From Methylomicrobium sp. (GTDB lineage: Bacteria; Pseudomonadota; Gammaproteobacteria; Methylococcales; Methylomonadaceae): a stretch of 6,745 bases of DNA. Below the pieces are notes generated by a model. It saw only the letters and a program-made list of their open reading frames with translations. It had not been told where the DNA came from and did not search any database. Shown here piece after piece: positions 1 to 5,930 of the stretch (positions within the stretch are counted from its first letter, which is position 1; each line of letters opens with the position of its first letter). Location of the stretch: assembly GCA_007135635.1 (NCBI GenBank), contig SLIO01000383.1:1-6745 (forward strand), in the 5' to 3' direction. A program made the translations under genes and the position numbers.

Positions 1-1306
1 ACTCTTCGCGCCGGTAGCCGCTGATTTCGCAAAATTTGTCGTTGATGTAGGTGATATTGCCGGAGCGGTCGGCGATGCTGATGATTGCGTGATGATTGAT
101 CGCCAGATGTTCTCGCTCGCGTTCATACAGAGTGGTTTCGAGCCGTAGACGTAATACGCTGTTTTGTCGAGCCCGGCGCGCTCTTGCCGAAACGGCGGCG
201 ATTAGATGCCGGGGCTGTACGGGTTTCACTAAAAAATCGTCGCCGCCTAGACTGAGCGCTAACAGTTGTTGGGTCATATCGGTTTCGCCGGATAGAAACA
301 GAATCGGCAAATGCAGATACTCGTCGCGCTCGCGTATGATAGCGGCCAATTCCGGACCGCTGGCTTCGGGCATATAAACATCGAGCACCGCGACATCGGG
401 CGAAAAATTATCCAGTATATTCAATATGTCGAGGGGTTGGGTCGAGGTTTTGACTTCCATCCCGGCTGCTTGCAATTCAGCCGCGTGCGCATTGACTATG
501 AGCGGATCGTCGTCGATCAATAACACTCGGTAAGGCTTGGACGGTTGGCGTCCGGTCAGCGCATCCAAAATATCGACGATGCGTTCGGAATTGACCGGTT
601 TTACAAGATATCGGGATGCGCCGGCACGAAATGCGGCGAGGCGCCCTGCGATATCGTCGCGTACCGAGACGATAATGAACGGGATTTCGGATTCTTTGCC
701 AAGATTTAGATTGCGAATGGCTTCCGTGCCTGCAAAATCTCCATCGGGGAATATCAAATCCATGATTACGGCGGCCGGCGGCTCCGCGTTCGGCTCTGTG
801 AATAGGGTTTGAAATTGCGTAGGTTCGGAGAATACGCGTGTACGAAACCCGTTTTGCTGTAAAACGTTTTGCAAATGTAGCGCTTGATCGATATCGTCTT
901 CGATTATGTCGATCAAAGGCGAATGGTTGGCGCTTTTCAATGTCGGCGGCGGAGGAAGTCTGGGGGCGTCGGTTGGCAACTCTAGGCTGGCGAGACGGCT
1001 TAAACTATCGAGCGCTAGGCCGACGGCTTGCCATTCCATATCGGTAGGGGGGTTGCCTGATCGAAGTAAATCCGACAAGCGTATTTCCATGTCGCGCGCG
1101 GCATTCGAGAGCGATTGCATGCCGAATGTACCGGCCGAGCCGCTTAGTCCATGAATCAGCCGATGCAAGGTTTCTGCCTCTTCGGAGTGCCATGCTGAAG
1201 CATCTATCTTCTGAAATTGCGAATGGATAGCGCCGATTCGTTCAGGCAGTCGGTCGATGAATTCAGTTCGTAATTCTTGCAGGGCGTCGGAAAATTCGGA
1301 TTGCAT
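1..1306 (-). CDS. HPt-REC-REC-PAS multidomain response regulator, 3' end outside window
   Basis: The first 435 codons of a cytoplasmic phosphorelay protein with no stop before the left edge. Residues ~10-110 form a histidine phosphotransfer domain with the motif IHGLSGSAG and phospho-acceptor His52. A Pro-rich linker (~117-122) leads to receiver 1 (~130-250; acidic pair D137/D138, acceptor D183 in IMDLIFPDGD, S214, K236 in LVKPV) and receiver 2 (~258-378; D265/D266, acceptor D309 in VLDVYMPEASG, S339, K361 in LVKPV). A helical linker (~380-400) precedes the start of a PAS domain (ADRSGNITYINDKFCEISGY, 412-431). All phosphorelay residues are intact in both receivers. The missing C-terminus could be GGDEF/EAL or histidine kinase; the order resembles c-di-GMP regulators I know, but the output cannot be seen. 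The ATG at 1306 is the natural start because it opens directly into the HPt domain; the Shine-Dalgarno is weak. It lies 219 nt after the preceding gene and probably has its own promoter. Confidence 0.92.
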   Translation of the reverse strand, partial: MQSEFSDALQELRTEFIDRLPERIGAIHSQFQKIDASAWHSEEAETLHRLIHGLSGSAGTFGMQSLSNAARDMEIRLSDLLRSGNPPTDMEWQAVGLALDSLSRLASLELPTDAPRLPPPPTLKSANHSPLIDIIEDDIDQALHLQNVLQQNGFRTRVFSEPTQFQTLFTEPNAEPPAAVIMDLIFPDGDFAGTEAIRNLNLGKESEIPFIIVSVRDDIAGRLAAFRAGASRYLVKPVNSERIVDILDALTGRQPSKPYRVLLIDDDPLIVNAHAAELQAAGMEVKTSTQPLDILNILDNFSPDVAVLDVYMPEASGPELAAIIRERDEYLHLPILFLSGETDMTQQLLALSLGGDDFLVKPVQPRHLIAAVSARARRARQNSVLRLRLETTLYEREREHLAINHHAIISIADRSGNITYINDKFCEISGYRREE

Positions 1307-1335
1307 GGCTTGGTTTTAGAGATACTTTTGAAAAG

Positions 1336-1365
1336 AATATAAACCTACAAAAAGCATTTTGTCCA
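1336..1365 (-). promoter_or_regulatory. Candidate sigma70 promoter for the HPt-REC-REC gene
   Basis: On the minus strand, TGGACA (1365-1360) matches the -35 consensus at five of six positions. It is followed after 18 nt by TATATT (1341-1336), which matches the -10 consensus at five of six. Transcription would start near 1329, giving a leader of roughly 20-25 nt before the ATG at 1306. The -35 box overlaps the edge of the 14-bp inverted-repeat arm at 1361-1374. Identified by eye only, with no experimental support. Confidence 0.4.
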
Positions 1366-1482
1366 CGAAACACAAGAAAATCACGAAAATATTCAATTAG
1401 TTATGATGTTCAAGTTACTTGCCCAATGGGTGATTCAAGAGGTTTATCTAACCGAATGTTTACTTTCGTGTGTTTCGTGGAC
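1361..1482. repeat. Long inverted repeat, 14-bp perfect arms
   Basis: GTCCACGAAACACA at 1361-1374 is repeated perfectly in inverted orientation as TGTGTTTCGTGGAC at 1469-1482, with 94 nt between. Weaker similarity continues inward for about eight more bases (GAAAATCA against GAAAGTAA on the opposite strand). No coding sequence lies between the arms. The CACGAAA-type arm resembles dispersed intergenic repeats I recall from other gammaproteobacteria. It sits between the stop of the di-iron protein gene and the start of the HPt gene, so it could be a small mobile repeat, a transcript-end structure, or a source of promoter sequence; the left arm contributes to a candidate -35 box. Confidence 0.75.
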
Positions 1483-1525
1483 TGACTGCCGAATTTAGGA
1501 TAAAGCACCCTACTGGGTTTTTGGC

Positions 1526-2254
1526 TTAAACGGCTATGCCGACTTCCAGGCCTTCGAACCAGTCTAAAAAGCGTTTAACGTTATCGCCTTTAAAAATACG
1601 TCCGTGTTGCGGCGCCATGATGTCGATGTCGAGTTTGCGAACGCGCTCGATCCAGTCTCTCTTAGCCTGATTCGATGGCATCCAGCGTTGATGAAAGAAG
1701 CGCATGTGGTCGATGTGGCTATCGAAATTGTCGACATAAATCGGCGCGCCGGAGGCTTCGAGTGCCGCACCGACATCGCCGGACATCAGGATTTTCGCTT
1801 CCGCGTCGTAAATATGAAAATTGGCCGATGAATGCAAATAGTGAGCGGGGACGATTTTCAATTCGGTTGTATCCAATTTTATCGTGCCGCCGTTATCGGG
1901 AATACCGACATAGTCGATCGATTCGCAACCGAAGTGGCGGATGAAGCCTTCCCAAAGCGATGAGGCATGCAGTTTGGCTTTCGGCAGGGCTTGGTCCCAT
2001 AAACCCAGCGAGGAAATGATGTCGGGGTCTTGATGCGATGCGAATAGGTCGGTGATCTCCTCGACCGGCGCATGATGCAAGACGGCTGCCAGCATAGGTG
2101 CGAACAGTTCGATACCGCCGGGGTCCATTAATAAACAACGGTTCGCCGTTCGCACAATATATTGATTGGTATCGATAATGTTGGCGGGTTTGTTGGTATC
2201 CCGGCCGAACATGATCCAGCGGTGCGATCCCTCGTAAATTTGGGTCATCTTCAT
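1526..2254 (-). CDS. Oxygen-binding di-iron (ODP/flavodiiron-type) metallo-beta-lactamase-fold protein
   Basis: A complete 242-aa soluble protein with the metallo-beta-lactamase fold seen in flavodiiron proteins but no flavodoxin domain, so the length fits stand-alone ODP proteins. Visible putative metal ligands, in family order, are H74-x-D76-x-D78 (SHQDPDI), H138 (PAHYLH; H141 is an alternative), D160 (MSGDVGA) and H217 (PQHGRIFKG). The acidic HxDxD form and the MSGD motif favour a di-iron site over a zinc hydrolase. In flavodiiron enzymes this site reduces O2 or NO; stand-alone ODP in Treponema denticola is a chemotaxis O2/Fe sensor. Here, either a sensor or a redox enzyme is possible. The ATG at 2254 is chosen because AAGG lies about 10 nt upstream; Met3 at 2248 is an alternative without such a site. 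It is isolated from its neighbours by gaps of 388 and 219 nt, so probably a single-gene transcript. Confidence 0.85.
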   Translation of the reverse strand: MKMTQIYEGSHRWIMFGRDTNKPANIIDTNQYIVRTANRCLLMDPGGIELFAPMLAAVLHHAPVEEITDLFASHQDPDIISSLGLWDQALPKAKLHASSLWEGFIRHFGCESIDYVGIPDNGGTIKLDTTELKIVPAHYLHSSANFHIYDAEAKILMSGDVGAALEASGAPIYVDNFDSHIDHMRFFHQRWMPSNQAKRDWIERVRKLDIDIMAPQHGRIFKGDNVKRFLDWFEGLEVGIAV

Positions 2255-2374
2255 GGTTTGCTCGCCTTAATTTTACTTGATTACGTATAAGCTTCAGTCT
2301 AATTGAAGTCCGAAGAAGGTTTTGTGTCGCTATCGCGACGCTTATGTGTAGTCGGTTCGCGGACCGACAACCGC

Positions 2375-2408
2375 GATACTTTTCTTTGCTTGTCCAAAGA
2401 AAAGTATC
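2375..2408. repeat. 14-bp perfect hairpin with 6-nt loop
   Basis: GATACTTTTCTTTG (2375-2388) pairs perfectly with CAAAGAAAAGTATC (2395-2408) around the loop CTTGTC. It is followed by the related stretch CAAAAGAAAAG at about 2409-2419, so half of the arm is partly duplicated. No U-run follows on either strand, so it does not look like a simple intrinsic terminator. The TTTCTTTG/CAAAGAAA arm belongs to a widespread type of intergenic repeat I recall from gammaproteobacteria. Confidence 0.85.
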
Positions 2409-2447
2409 CAAAAGAAAAGACACCCGAAGGCCGCTTTATCCTGCGCG

Positions 2448-2552
2448 CTGACGATTTTGCCGAGGGTTTTCGGAAGGGCTATCCTTAGCCCTCCGAAAAC
2501 GAGCGGCATCCCTGCCGCTCCCCTAGCGGGCTGTTCTCGGCAAAATCGTCAG
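2448..2552. repeat. Cloverleaf-like palindromic element: closing stem with two internal hairpins
   Basis: A 17-bp perfect closing stem joins CTGACGATTTTGCCGAG (2448-2464) and CTCGGCAAAATCGTCAG (2536-2552). Inside are two adjacent hairpins. The first (2466-2500) has arms GTTTTCGGAAGGGCTA and TAGCCCTCCGAAAAC, 15 pairs with one bulged A and a TCCT loop. The second (2501-2520) is GAGCGGCA/TGCCGCTC with a TCCC loop. Only a 15-nt linker (2521-2535) is left unpaired. The two hairpins abut and could stack on each other. It could act as a folded RNA in read-through transcripts or as a DNA cruciform. It lacks tRNA landmarks. Confidence 0.85.
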
Positions 2553-2642
2553 TGCTCGGCGCGGCCTAACGGGACCCAGGCGGGCACCCTTAGCCAAATC
2601 AAATAGGCTGAATGTTCTAAGTAATCAGGTAATTTTATGCGG

Positions 2643-3263
2643 TTATTCGGTAATATTGATGACATTCAAAGCACTGCGACAACGCTGTACATTGTTATGA
2701 ATGATTTGCGCGGCGCGATCGACGCTTTCGGCAACCGCTTGTAAGCTAAGCAGGTATTCTCCTGCTTGCGACGCCTCGATTCGAGAATTGGCGGCAATGA
2801 CCCGTGCCGCACGGGCCGGATGCATGACTTCTTGTAATTGATCAAGCAATTGTCCGACATGCCGCTTGAATTGTTTTCGACATTCCAGCATTCTTTGTTC
2901 GACAGCTTTAGTCGAAGTTTGTAGTGAGGATTGATACCGAGCGCCGTTGGCCATTTTTGCCGCGGCTTGGAATTTGTCGAATGCGGCCGAAGTGCGATAT
3001 TCATTGACGGTCAAGCCGTACAGCAATAAGGCGTGTTCATTGATTGCATTGACCAGTGTAATCGTTTCCTTGGCCAATTCGTTGATGAAGTCGGTGATTG
3101 GCTGAAATCCTCTGGCTTTTTCTCCGGCACGAAAGGCGATGGCCTTTGCGTTTGCGGCGGCCAGCGAGATTTCCTTGGCAACTTCCATCACAGCGCTCAA
3201 TTCCGCGGCAATGGATGCAACGGCAACGAATTGGGATTTGGTTTGATGCGTTTTATCGGTCAT
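2643..3263 (-). CDS. Small soluble chemoreceptor-like protein with two degenerate receptor-tip motifs
   Basis: A complete 206-aa, almost wholly helical protein with no membrane segment, signal peptide or sensor domain. Residues 37-64 align without gaps to the chemoreceptor hairpin tip: ANAKAIAFRAGEKARGF (37-53) against the usual [18 protein letters not shown] second tip-like stretch is at ~157-186, with AANSRIEASQAGE (157-169) and AVAESVDRAA (176-185). Compared with Tsr, motif 1 keeps the equivalents of N381, R388 and E391 but has Ile42 for E385. Motif 2 keeps N381, E385 and E391 but has Gln166 for R388. Likely role: an accessory element of a chemosensory array or a receptor for a partner protein; inferred. 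It starts 97 nt after the kinase gene and precedes a 388-nt gap, so it probably ends the operon. The ATG at 3263 has no clear Shine-Dalgarno, and nothing better was found. Confidence 0.78.
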   Translation of the reverse strand: MTDKTHQTKSQFVAVASIAAELSAVMEVAKEISLAAANAKAIAFRAGEKARGFQPITDFINELAKETITLVNAINEHALLLYGLTVNEYRTSAAFDKFQAAAKMANGARYQSSLQTSTKAVEQRMLECRKQFKRHVGQLLDQLQEVMHPARAARVIAANSRIEASQAGEYLLSLQAVAESVDRAAQIIHNNVQRCRSALNVINITE

Positions 3264-3360
3264 GGCGCTTGATCTAATTGATGATATTAGGAATGGTGCA
3301 AACGGGTTTTGTTATTCGTAGGTTGCGCACTCGGTGTTTTAGCGACGATAATTCGAATAA

Positions 3361-4320
3361 TTAAGCACACAAGTTGCCTTGGTTTTTTTTCTTATGATAC
3401 CAATCATAGACTGCTTTGACTCGATTGCCACAAGCGTTAAATTCAATGTTGCTGCACAGCTGCGTGACTAATTGAATACCCCGGCCAAAAAATCTTTGGT
3501 TGTTTTCAAGATCGGAGAAGATGTCGTCTATATTGAATCCTTTACCGCTATCTTGGATGTCAATGGTTAATTGGCCGCCGTCCCATTTAGGAATATAGTC
3601 GATTCCTATTTCTATCGTGCCGGACGTGGCGTTATTCAGGCGTTCTTGGCGCAGCTCATAGAAATGTAAGAACTCTTCGGGGGTTTGTTTTTGCCTGGAG
3701 TCCATTTGCAGTAGTCCATGGTCCAGTGCATTCGTAAATAATTCGCTAATAATTGTGAAGATAATTTCTCGTTGGCAATGCAATCCATGCAAGTTCGTCA
3801 ATTCGTCGACAATAGTCGGAATCGGATTCATTAGGCGCAATACTCCCATATCAAACTGTATCGCGATGGCCCATTGGCAAGCGTTAAGTTCGTTAGGCGA
3901 ATTTGTTTTTTGCATGAGCCGATAGCGGAGCAATCTAGCGATTTGATTTTCGATAAATTCAGGATCGAACAACAGGGCGTCAGTCTTTTGGTTATCGTTT
4001 TTTAGGCAGCGATCCAGTATTGCTTTCGAGCCGGCAGGTTCGACAATGAAAATAGCTTGTGCTAAAGCTGGATCTAATGACGTGATACTCCGTTCGACGG
4101 CGATATTATCGGGGCGATCAGGCAGTAATGGGGCAGCAATGATCAGATCGAGGTCTTGTGCGGCAATGATTGTAAGAGCTTCTTGATTATTCTGTGCGAT
4201 ATAGGCTTGGTATCCGTGTTTGACCAAAACTTTTTGCAGTGTTTCGGTAAAAGCCCGGTTCCGGGATGCTATGAGAATTCTCGCCGACGCGGAAACCGGA
4301 ACAACTTGATTGTGTGGCAT
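3361..4320 (-). CDS. Degenerate receiver domain fused to RsbW/SpoIIAB-like HATPase (putative anti-sigma-type kinase)
   Basis: A 319-aa cytoplasmic protein counted from the ATG at 4320. Residues ~13-135 have the receiver pattern (ARILIASRNRAF; DLIIAAPLLPD) but the catalytic residues are gone: S19/R20 where the acidic pair should be, A63 where the phospho-acceptor Asp should be, D119 (LLFDPEF) in place of the Lys. This is a pseudo-receiver. Residues ~180-310 form a GHKL ATPase with N-box E193LFTN197ALDH201G, G1 box D257SGKG and G2 box FGRGI (about 277-282). No His phospho-acceptor or dimerisation domain is seen, so a serine kinase/anti-sigma type is more likely than a histidine kinase. The adjacent upstream STAS gene supplies the expected substrate. 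P. aeruginosa HsbR has a related plan, with a PP2C phosphatase between receiver and kinase; here that phosphatase is absent. An in-frame TTG at 4335 could add five residues; neither start has a good Shine-Dalgarno, so ATG is preferred. Confidence 0.88.
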   Translation of the reverse strand: MPHNQVVPVSASARILIASRNRAFTETLQKVLVKHGYQAYIAQNNQEALTIIAAQDLDLIIAAPLLPDRPDNIAVERSITSLDPALAQAIFIVEPAGSKAILDRCLKNDNQKTDALLFDPEFIENQIARLLRYRLMQKTNSPNELNACQWAIAIQFDMGVLRLMNPIPTIVDELTNLHGLHCQREIIFTIISELFTNALDHGLLQMDSRQKQTPEEFLHFYELRQERLNNATSGTIEIGIDYIPKWDGGQLTIDIQDSGKGFNIDDIFSDLENNQRFFGRGIQLVTQLCSNIEFNACGNRVKAVYDWYHKKKNQGNLCA

Positions 4321-4356
4321 CGAAGAAGTATTCAATTTAATGAGGCATTGTCGGTT

Positions 4357-4662
4357 TTATACTAACGTGAACAGTTTTTGGAAATTGGCAATTTCCAAAA
4401 TTTTTTTGACTTCCGGTTTGGCATTCAGTAAGCGAATAGCTGATGGGGCGTTATTCATCTTATCTCTTAATATCAACAGCATGCCTAATGCGGAGCTATC
4501 CATGTAGTCGGTATGCCTTAAATCCACATTAATGGTTTTGACGGTATCTCGATTCCATTCGGTGGCTTTTCTAAAGTCTTGATGGACGCTGAAATCGAAG
4601 CGTCCTGAAATGCGGACGGTCAATTCTTTTTTTTCCGGATGATGAATGATTTCTAATGCCAT
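4357..4662 (-). CDS. STAS-domain anti-sigma factor antagonist (HsbA/SpoIIAA-like)
   Basis: A complete 101-aa single-domain STAS protein, the usual length for the family. The strand-helix core is clear, and the loop YMDSSALGML (53-62) carries the Ser56/Ser57 pair, where such proteins are phosphorylated by a cognate RsbW-type kinase. Unphosphorylated antagonists bind the kinase or another partner and release a target; phosphorylation ends this. The immediately downstream gene, on the same strand after 21-36 nt, encodes a fitting HATPase kinase, so the two are very likely a pair. The family and its chemotaxis setting recall P. aeruginosa HsbA, which acts on motility and biofilm formation; which target is used here cannot be read. 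The ATG at 4662 is preceded by TAGGAAG about 8 nt upstream, a good Shine-Dalgarno. It starts 49 nt after the chemoreceptor gene with no terminator between, consistent with an operon. Confidence 0.94.
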   Translation of the reverse strand: MALEIIHHPEKKELTVRISGRFDFSVHQDFRKATEWNRDTVKTINVDLRHTDYMDSSALGMLLILRDKMNNAPSAIRLLNAKPEVKKILEIANFQKLFTLV

Positions 4663-4711
4663 TGCTTGCTTCCTATATGGGAATCGTTAAAACTTGAATG
4701 AGTGCTTTCGG

Positions 4712-5917
4712 TTAAAATAATTCGATATCGCCTTCATTCATTGAACCTTGCATAACGGCCTTATGGGTTTTTGTGCGCCATTGTTGCTTCATATCGTTGA
4801 GGCGCTTGATGCCGTGAGTCAGCTCATTGGCGATGTTTTCTTGATCGCTCGACGTCAATATTTCAAAACCGATGCGCATTTCATCGATCAAGGCTTGAAA
4901 ATGCTGTGTATTGGCTTGCATGTATTCGATCAATTGCCTTGTCATGTCTTCAAATTGAAGGGCTCTGACCGCATGGTTGACATTGTTTTCTATCTGTTGA
5001 GCCAGTTCTGAAACATCTTTGACTTTCCGATCGATCAAGGTATTGAGTTTGGCAATATCGGTCATCATTTCATCGATATGGGCTTTCGAGTGTATCGTTG
5101 CCGTCATGTCTTTCGATGCCATCGATTCGATCATGCGCTTGGCTTGACCGATATTGGTTTTCGAATCGCTGACGACGCTTTTGATTTCCTCGCTGAATTT
5201 ATCCGAGTTTTTAGATAGTTTACGCACTTCGTCGGCGACTACCGCGAAACCGCGTCCGGCTTCTCCGGCTCTTGCCGCCTCGATTGCGGCGTTCAACGCC
5301 AATAGATTGGTTTGGTCGGCAATGCCTTGGACATCGGCCAATAATTTGCCGATGATTTCCATGTGCGATTCGACATCATTGACGACATTGACCATTTCGA
5401 TGCTTTGTTTACTGACCGCGAGAATATGGTTGATAAAATCGGTCAGTACGATATCGGTTTCCTTGGCGAATTGCTTAAAGCTCAAGGTGCCCGACTCTTG
5501 TTTATCGCTCGATTCGCCCAGGTTATTTATCAGCGATAGCATGGTCTCATTTTGCCGAGATGCGAGTGTGTGCATGCCGTTGAAGCTATCGGACATTGTC
5601 ACGACCGCGTCCGATACGACCGATTTGACTTGTTGCAATTCTTCGTTAAAGGTATTGAGTTCTTGCGCGGCGCAGGCTTGCAGATCGTTGATATAACGTT
5701 CGAGTAATCGGTCGGTCTCGACTTTGTTAAACTCGGGCGAATTCGATTCTATGGACTTCGCCGAGGATTTGCCCCCATATATCGTTAATAACCAACCGAT
5801 TGATAGGATGGGGAGAAATATCCAATACAGAGTCGTTACGGCAAATAGAGCCGGAGACATTCCCGCGACGATGGCCAATACGATAGGTAGGGCGGGCATT
5901 TTCAGCAAATTATCCAT
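4712..5917 (-). CDS. Methyl-accepting chemotaxis protein with membrane anchor, no periplasmic sensor
   Basis: A complete 401-aa chemoreceptor. Two closely spaced hydrophobic segments (~8-27 and ~29-48) form a membrane hairpin with no room for a periplasmic ligand domain. The rest is cytoplasmic coiled coil. The signalling tip is canonical at ~198-234: [19 protein letters not shown] (201-219), then [14 protein letters not shown] (221-234). It should bind CheA and CheW. A second helical region has [15 protein letters not shown] (315-329). The C-terminus ends GDIELF and shows no CheR-binding pentapeptide of the NWETF kind, so adaptation may depend on direct enzyme access or may be reduced. With no sensor domain it may sense membrane or cytoplasmic state, or a partner protein. 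The ATG at 5917 is set by AGGAG 7 nt upstream; that site overlaps the cheB stop codon, pointing to translational coupling. It leads into the STAS gene. Confidence 0.95.
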   Translation of the reverse strand: MDNLLKMPALPIVLAIVAGMSPALFAVTTLYWIFLPILSIGWLLTIYGGKSSAKSIESNSPEFNKVETDRLLERYINDLQACAAQELNTFNEELQQVKSVVSDAVVTMSDSFNGMHTLASRQNETMLSLINNLGESSDKQESGTLSFKQFAKETDIVLTDFINHILAVSKQSIEMVNVVNDVESHMEIIGKLLADVQGIADQTNLLALNAAIEAARAGEAGRGFAVVADEVRKLSKNSDKFSEEIKSVVSDSKTNIGQAKRMIESMASKDMTATIHSKAHIDEMMTDIAKLNTLIDRKVKDVSELAQQIENNVNHAVRALQFEDMTRQLIEYMQANTQHFQALIDEMRIGFEILTSSDQENIANELTHGIKRLNDMKQQWRTKTHKAVMQGSMNEGDIELF

Positions 5918-5924
5918 TGTTTAT

Positions 5925-5930
5925 CTCCTA
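5925..5930 (-). promoter_or_regulatory. Shine-Dalgarno of the chemoreceptor gene overlapping the cheB stop
   Basis: On the minus strand, TAGGAG contains both the cheB stop codon TAG (5930-5928) and the AGGAG Shine-Dalgarno (5929-5925). Seven nt (ATAAACA) then lead to the ATG at 5917. This is the best ribosome site in the window. It fixes the start and suggests that ribosomes ending on cheB help to initiate on the receptor. Confidence 0.85.

Larger units (their letters stand above)
2255..2642. other. Intergenic region rich in hairpins, no gene
   Basis: This 388-nt gap holds no credible gene. From left to right it contains the leader of the di-iron protein gene with a weak FNR-like dyad (2277-2290), a small dyad CTTCA/TGAAG (reverse strand view, ~2293-2310), a 5-bp stem GTCGC/GCGAC (2326-2339), a 6-bp stem GTCGGT/ACCGAC (2351-2368), a 14-bp perfect hairpin (2375-2408), and a cloverleaf-like palindromic element (2448-2552) with weaker flanking complementarity GGCCGC (about 2429) and GCGGCC (about 2566). 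The remainder (2568-2642) is featureless apart from a 4-bp AGCC/GGCT stem. No T-tract follows any stem as a standard intrinsic terminator would have. The series of stems resembles dispersed repetitive extragenic elements I recall from methanotrophs and related bacteria. Confidence 0.8.

Noticed and set aside
96..1154. Several plus-strand open frames of 69 to 93 codons
   Set aside because: All are shadows of the HPt-REC-REC-PAS gene, which reads through without a stop on the minus strand and has clear domains.
1361..1482. The inverted repeat as an insertion sequence or CRISPR remnant
   Set aside because: There is no transposase or other coding sequence between the arms, no target-site duplication that I can see, and only two inverted copies rather than regular direct repeats.
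1505..1525. Intrinsic terminator after the di-iron protein gene
   Set aside because: ACCC-AGTA-GGGT offers only four base pairs and is not followed by a T-run.
1893..2423. 176-codon open frame on the minus strand overlapping the di-iron protein gene
   Set aside because: It is a different frame through the same DNA. The overlapping frame has family motifs in order with metal ligands, while this one has none and is rich in Arg and Ser.
2303..2488. 61-codon open frame on the plus strand
   Set aside because: It lies wholly within the hairpin-rich intergenic element, its protein is low-information and derives from the repeat arms, and no ribosome site is visible. Such frames are often annotated by mistake as hypothetical proteins.
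2448..2552. The cloverleaf element as a tRNA or known riboswitch
   Set aside because: The stem lengths are wrong for tRNA, there is no T-loop or CCA end, and I recognise no riboswitch core. It is also downstream of one gene and far from the next start.
3264..3360. Promoter or terminator between the HATPase gene and the two-tip receptor-like gene
   Set aside because: TAATAT occurs on the minus strand but without a suitable -35 box, and the only dyad (ATTCGAAT) is too short. The gap may hold a promoter, but nothing is strong enough to annotate.
5154..5696. 180-codon open frame on the plus strand
   Set aside because: Antisense to the conserved tip and coiled coil of the chemoreceptor; its Ser/Leu/Thr-rich composition is what the complement of that region gives.
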